DNA of 64,000 nt, taken from Cytophagales bacterium (lineage in GTDB: Bacteria; Bacteroidota; Bacteroidia; Cytophagales; Cyclobacteriaceae). The notes below the pieces were generated by a model. The model was not told where the DNA came from. It did no database searches and saw only the letters and a program-made list of their open reading frames with translations. Numbering within the stretch: the stretch's first letter is position 1; each line of letters opens with the position of its first letter. The stretch lies in assembly GCA_033344775.1 (NCBI GenBank), contig JAWPMT010000005.1, positions 1,347,501 to 1,411,500 of the forward strand, in the 5' to 3' direction. Shown here piece by piece: positions 61,584 through 64,000 of the stretch. The translations under genes and the position numbers were made by a program.

Positions 61584-62948
61584 TTAGAAATTGAATATGG
61601 CGTGTGCTACAGAGAAATAAACAGCCAGGCCTAATAAATCATTCGCCGTAGTGATAAAAGGTCCGGAAGCCAATGCAGGATTCACTCCCAGGCGATGCAG
61701 CACAAGAGGTGTAATGGTCCCCATGAACGAGGCCAGCAAAACCACGCTGAACAGTGCAATGCATACCGTGTAGGCCAGCAAGGCCTCTCCAAAAATCAAA
61801 ATCACAGCTCCCAAAACCATTAACGCCAGGATCACTCCATTTACCACGGCTACAAATAATACTTTCACTAACCTGGAAACGATACTGCTTTCGAATGCGC
61901 TGGGGTTGGCCAGGCTTTGCACCACAATGGAAGATGATTGGATGCCGACATTTCCACCGGTTGCCATGATCAAGGGGATGAACAAGGCCAGTCCTGAAAT
62001 AATAGCAATGTCACCACGAAATAAGTCAGTGATCTGAGCTGCAATCAGCCCTCCACCCATGCCAATGATCAGCCAGGGTAAACGCGCCTTGGATAATGCC
62101 CACACAGAATCATCTTCTTCCACATCCGAAGAAATACCTGCCATCATTTGGCGTTCTTCCTCTGCAGTTTCTGTGATCACGTCTACAATATCATCAATGG
62201 TGATCCTACCCACCAGTTTACCACGTGGATTGATGACGGGAACGGCATCCAAATCATACTTCTGCATGATGGAGGCCACTTCATCTTCCTCGATGTAGGT
62301 CTCTACGGCATGGATGTCTTTGGAATAAATGTCTTCGACCTTTACACTGTCATCTGACAGAATGATCTTCTTCAAACTGACTTTACCTAACAGCTTATCA
62401 AAATCATCAACCACATACACGGAATATATCTTTTCTACCCGGCCCGCCTGCTTTCTAATCTCTTCAATACACTGCTTGATGTCCCAATTGAGATTGGCCT
62501 TGATCAGCTCTTTGGCCATCAGACCACCAGCAACATCCTCATCATATCGCAATAAGTCGGTCAGGTTGCGTGCCTTCTCTTCATTGCTGATGAAACCAAT
62601 GATCTCCTCGCGTTTCTTCAAAGGAAACTGCATGGCAATATCAGCCGCATCATCCGAATCCATGTGAAGCAGGAATTCAGCAATTTCTTCTAGCGTAAAA
62701 TATTCGAGGAACTCTTCTCTTACATCTTCATCAAGACCAGCGAGAATGGCAGCATCTGTTTCTGCAGGCAAAAGGTCGAAAACGAATTTGCAAACCTCGC
62801 CCTCGAACTCATCTAATAAGGCAGAAATATCTGCAGGATTGGCACCATCGAGGGTATCGAGTATAAAGTCCTTGTCCTGGGTCTCTACGGCTTCTTCAAA
62901 CCGTTCCAGGTACTCTTTGGACAACTCAAATTCCATCGTGGTATTCAT
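61584..62948 (-). CDS. mgtE: Magnesium transporter MgtE
   Basis: The 454-residue protein has an N-terminal MgtE superhelical domain (about 1-130, with DSDDAADIAMQFPLKKREEI), two CBS domains (about 135-255, with VYVVDDFDKLLGKVSLKKI and DLDAVPVINPRGKLVGRITIDDIVDVI) and a C-terminal five-helix channel with the FMGTITPLVLHRLGVNPALASGPFITTANDLLGLAVYF signature. It should admit magnesium and be gated by magnesium at the N-terminal domains. Its start overlaps the rsmA stop by 4 bp. No leader space exists for a magnesium riboswitch. Confidence 0.94.
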   Translation of the reverse strand: MNTTMEFELSKEYLERFEEAVETQDKDFILDTLDGANPADISALLDEFEGEVCKFVFDLLPAETDAAILAGLDEDVREEFLEYFTLEEIAEFLLHMDSDDAADIAMQFPLKKREEIIGFISNEEKARNLTDLLRYDEDVAGGLMAKELIKANLNWDIKQCIEEIRKQAGRVEKIYSVYVVDDFDKLLGKVSLKKIILSDDSVKVEDIYSKDIHAVETYIEEDEVASIMQKYDLDAVPVINPRGKLVGRITIDDIVDVITETAEEERQMMAGISSDVEEDDSVWALSKARLPWLIIGMGGGLIAAQITDLFRGDIAIISGLALFIPLIMATGGNVGIQSSSIVVQSLANPSAFESSIVSRLVKVLFVAVVNGVILALMVLGAVILIFGEALLAYTVCIALFSVVLLASFMGTITPLVLHRLGVNPALASGPFITTANDLLGLAVYFSVAHAIFNF

Positions 62949-63715
62949 GCGGTGCCGATGCGTTTGGTAAGTGTGACAAAATCATTGACCGACAATTGTT
63001 CAGCGCGCAGATCAAAGGTCTTGTCTTCAGTCAGTGAAGTAGGCAAATTTAGGCCTTTCAGCGCGTTGCGCAATGTTTTACGCCTTTTTCCAAAGCCTTC
63101 TTTAACGACTCTTTTGAAAAGCTTTTCATCACAATCCAGCTCAGCAGTTTCATTCCTTTTCAATCGAATAACGGCCGAATTCACCTTGGGTGGCGGATCA
63201 AAAACATGTGGCGGGACCGTAAACAAATATTCTACCTCATAGAAAGCCTGAAGCAACACACTCAGGATGCCATAAACTTTATTGCCATGTGGTGAACAAA
63301 TACGATCTGCTACTTCCTTCTGGATCATACAAACGACTTCCTTTACCAGTATTCGTTGATCGTAAGCCTGAAAGAACAGCTGCGAAGAAATGTTGTAAGG
63401 AAAGTTGCCAATAATTGTGACGTCCTTTTCAAATTGCGAAAGGTCCAATCGCAGGAAATCTTGATAGCGAAAGCGGTCCATGTGTAATGGATAATTCACC
63501 TTCAGATAATCAATGGATTCCTCGTCCAGGTCATAGGCATAGAAATCCATTTTTTTCTCAATCAATCCCTTGGAAAGCACCCCGGTCCCTGGTCCGACCT
63601 CCAATACCACACGATCATCCTGCGAAGGTGAAAGCGACTCCACAATGCTTTGCGCAATGGACTCATCTCTCAAAAAATGCTGACCAAGGTGTTTTTTAGG
63701 CTTTACGGATCTCAA
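62945..63715 (-). CDS. rsmA: 16S rRNA dimethyladenosine transferase RsmA (KsgA)
   Basis: The 256-residue enzyme methylates two adenines in the terminal loop of 16S rRNA. It has KKHLGQHFLRDESIAQSIV, the SAM motif VLEVGPGTGVLSKGL, the NFPYNISSQLFF catalytic motif (form NLPYN), and the C-terminal PPPKVNSAVIRLKR and FGKRRKTLRNAL. It is the first gene of the operon with mgtE and the hydroxyacid dehydrogenase. The order is common in Bacteroidota. Confidence 0.95.
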   Translation of the reverse strand: MRSVKPKKHLGQHFLRDESIAQSIVESLSPSQDDRVVLEVGPGTGVLSKGLIEKKMDFYAYDLDEESIDYLKVNYPLHMDRFRYQDFLRLDLSQFEKDVTIIGNFPYNISSQLFFQAYDQRILVKEVVCMIQKEVADRICSPHGNKVYGILSVLLQAFYEVEYLFTVPPHVFDPPPKVNSAVIRLKRNETAELDCDEKLFKRVVKEGFGKRRKTLRNALKGLNLPTSLTEDKTFDLRAEQLSVNDFVTLTKRIGTA

Positions 63716-64000
63716 AAGACTATCCTTTTAGATTGAATCAATTAATTTCGGATGCTAACTACGGCGTGAGCTACCGCTTTGCGAAGCTAACCCTACTTTG
63801 CCACGATATCTCACTTGACTAATTATTTATGTCATATTGAGCCTGCCTTGATGGCAGACAGGCCTGTCGAAATAGACATAAAAGCAAACTCGATATTTCA
63901 ACAGGATATACTTCTTAAAAGCAAAGCGGGACTAATCCTAAATGGAGGTATGCATATTAATTTTGCTCGCCTGACTTGAATCTTGTCACACAATGAGTAA
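63716..64000. other. Non-coding right-edge stretch with repeat-like hairpin
   Basis: No coding sequence is visible. GTCATATTGAGCCTG ... GCCTGTCGAAATAGACAT (about 63832-63878) has an internal hairpin with GCCTGCC/GGCAGACAGGC arms and resembles the interspersed repeats seen at 13895 and 33235. The promoter of rsmA should lie at the start of this stretch (63716-63800), but no clear boxes were found. Confidence 0.4.

Noticed and set aside
62945-62948. Magnesium riboswitch (M-box) in front of mgtE
   Set aside because: mgtE starts inside the rsmA gene (4-bp overlap), so there is no leader.
1-64000. tRNA, rRNA, CRISPR array, integrase, transposase or prophage genes
   Set aside because: None seen on either strand; no regular direct repeats with unique spacers, no CCA-ended cloverleaf, no DDE or tyrosine recombinase motifs. 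A tRNAscan and CRISPR finder run would settle this.

Overview
The window reads as chromosomal DNA of a free-living, probably marine Bacteroidota of the Cytophagales type. Supporting signs are a type IX secretion (T9SS) substrate with a type B (CHU_C / gliding-motility) C-terminal domain, a PorP/SprF-family protein, many lipoproteins with short lipoboxes, matches to the Bacteroidota promoter box TAnnTTTG instead of E. coli boxes, few Shine-Dalgarno sequences, a small Lacal_2735-family protein, and degenerate intergenic repeats of the kind common in this phylum. The genus is not resolvable from the sequence alone. I see no tRNA, rRNA, CRISPR array, integrase, transposase or phage genes. The region is mostly core and metabolic, with a few accessory-looking islands.

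Layout. 0-9 kb: two paralogous lipoproteins (one cut by the edge) around a 1-Cys peroxiredoxin, a coiled-coil protein, a histidine kinase/response regulator pair, a site-2-protease-like protein that has lost its catalytic residues, and a cytochrome c dehydrogenase lipoprotein. 9-14 kb: a DUF559 nuclease gene between G/C-rich palindromes, a pirin, then an operon of a NudK-like Nudix hydrolase, two tandem paralogous envelope proteins and a ureohydrolase. 14-21.5 kb: a 1525-residue PKD-repeat T9SS substrate, facing a secreted M43 metalloprotease, a PorP/SprF protein and a methyltransferase. 21.5-29.6 kb: metabolic genes including an NhaC antiporter / 3'-5' exonuclease / thioesterase / SDR operon and a solitary PstS-like lipoprotein. 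29.8-33.2 kb: IcmF, the fused B12-dependent acyl-CoA mutase. 33-39 kb: small metabolic, regulatory and envelope genes around an odd GC-richer gene-free stretch at about 36.2 kb.

39-45 kb: a NrtR-like Nudix regulator diverges from a ThuA / sugar dehydrogenase / PKD / cytochrome c fusion and a second ThuA gene. A perfect 25-bp palindrome overlaps the target's -7 box. 45-51 kb: hydrolase, DUF3124, DUF2461, then a LacI regulator upstream of an aldo/keto reductase plus an SsuD/SmoC-like flavin monooxygenase. A perfect LacI operator lies in front of that pair, which resembles the core of the sulfoquinovose monooxygenase pathway. 51-55.5 kb: HIT protein, greA with a terminator-like hairpin between promoter and start codon, an NSS transporter, a 7TM protein and two small genes. 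55.7-60.5 kb: a duplicated module of LVIVD beta-propeller lipoproteins followed by outer-membrane barrel-like proteins. 60.6-63.7 kb: the rsmA-mgtE-hydroxyacid dehydrogenase operon, closed by a terminator.

The most interesting signals are the pseudo-site-2-protease, the putative greA leader attenuator, the LacI/AKR/monooxygenase unit with its operator, the NrtR-like operator, the repeat-flanked DUF559 gene and the LVIVD/barrel modules. All functions are assigned by reading motifs by eye; no database search was run.
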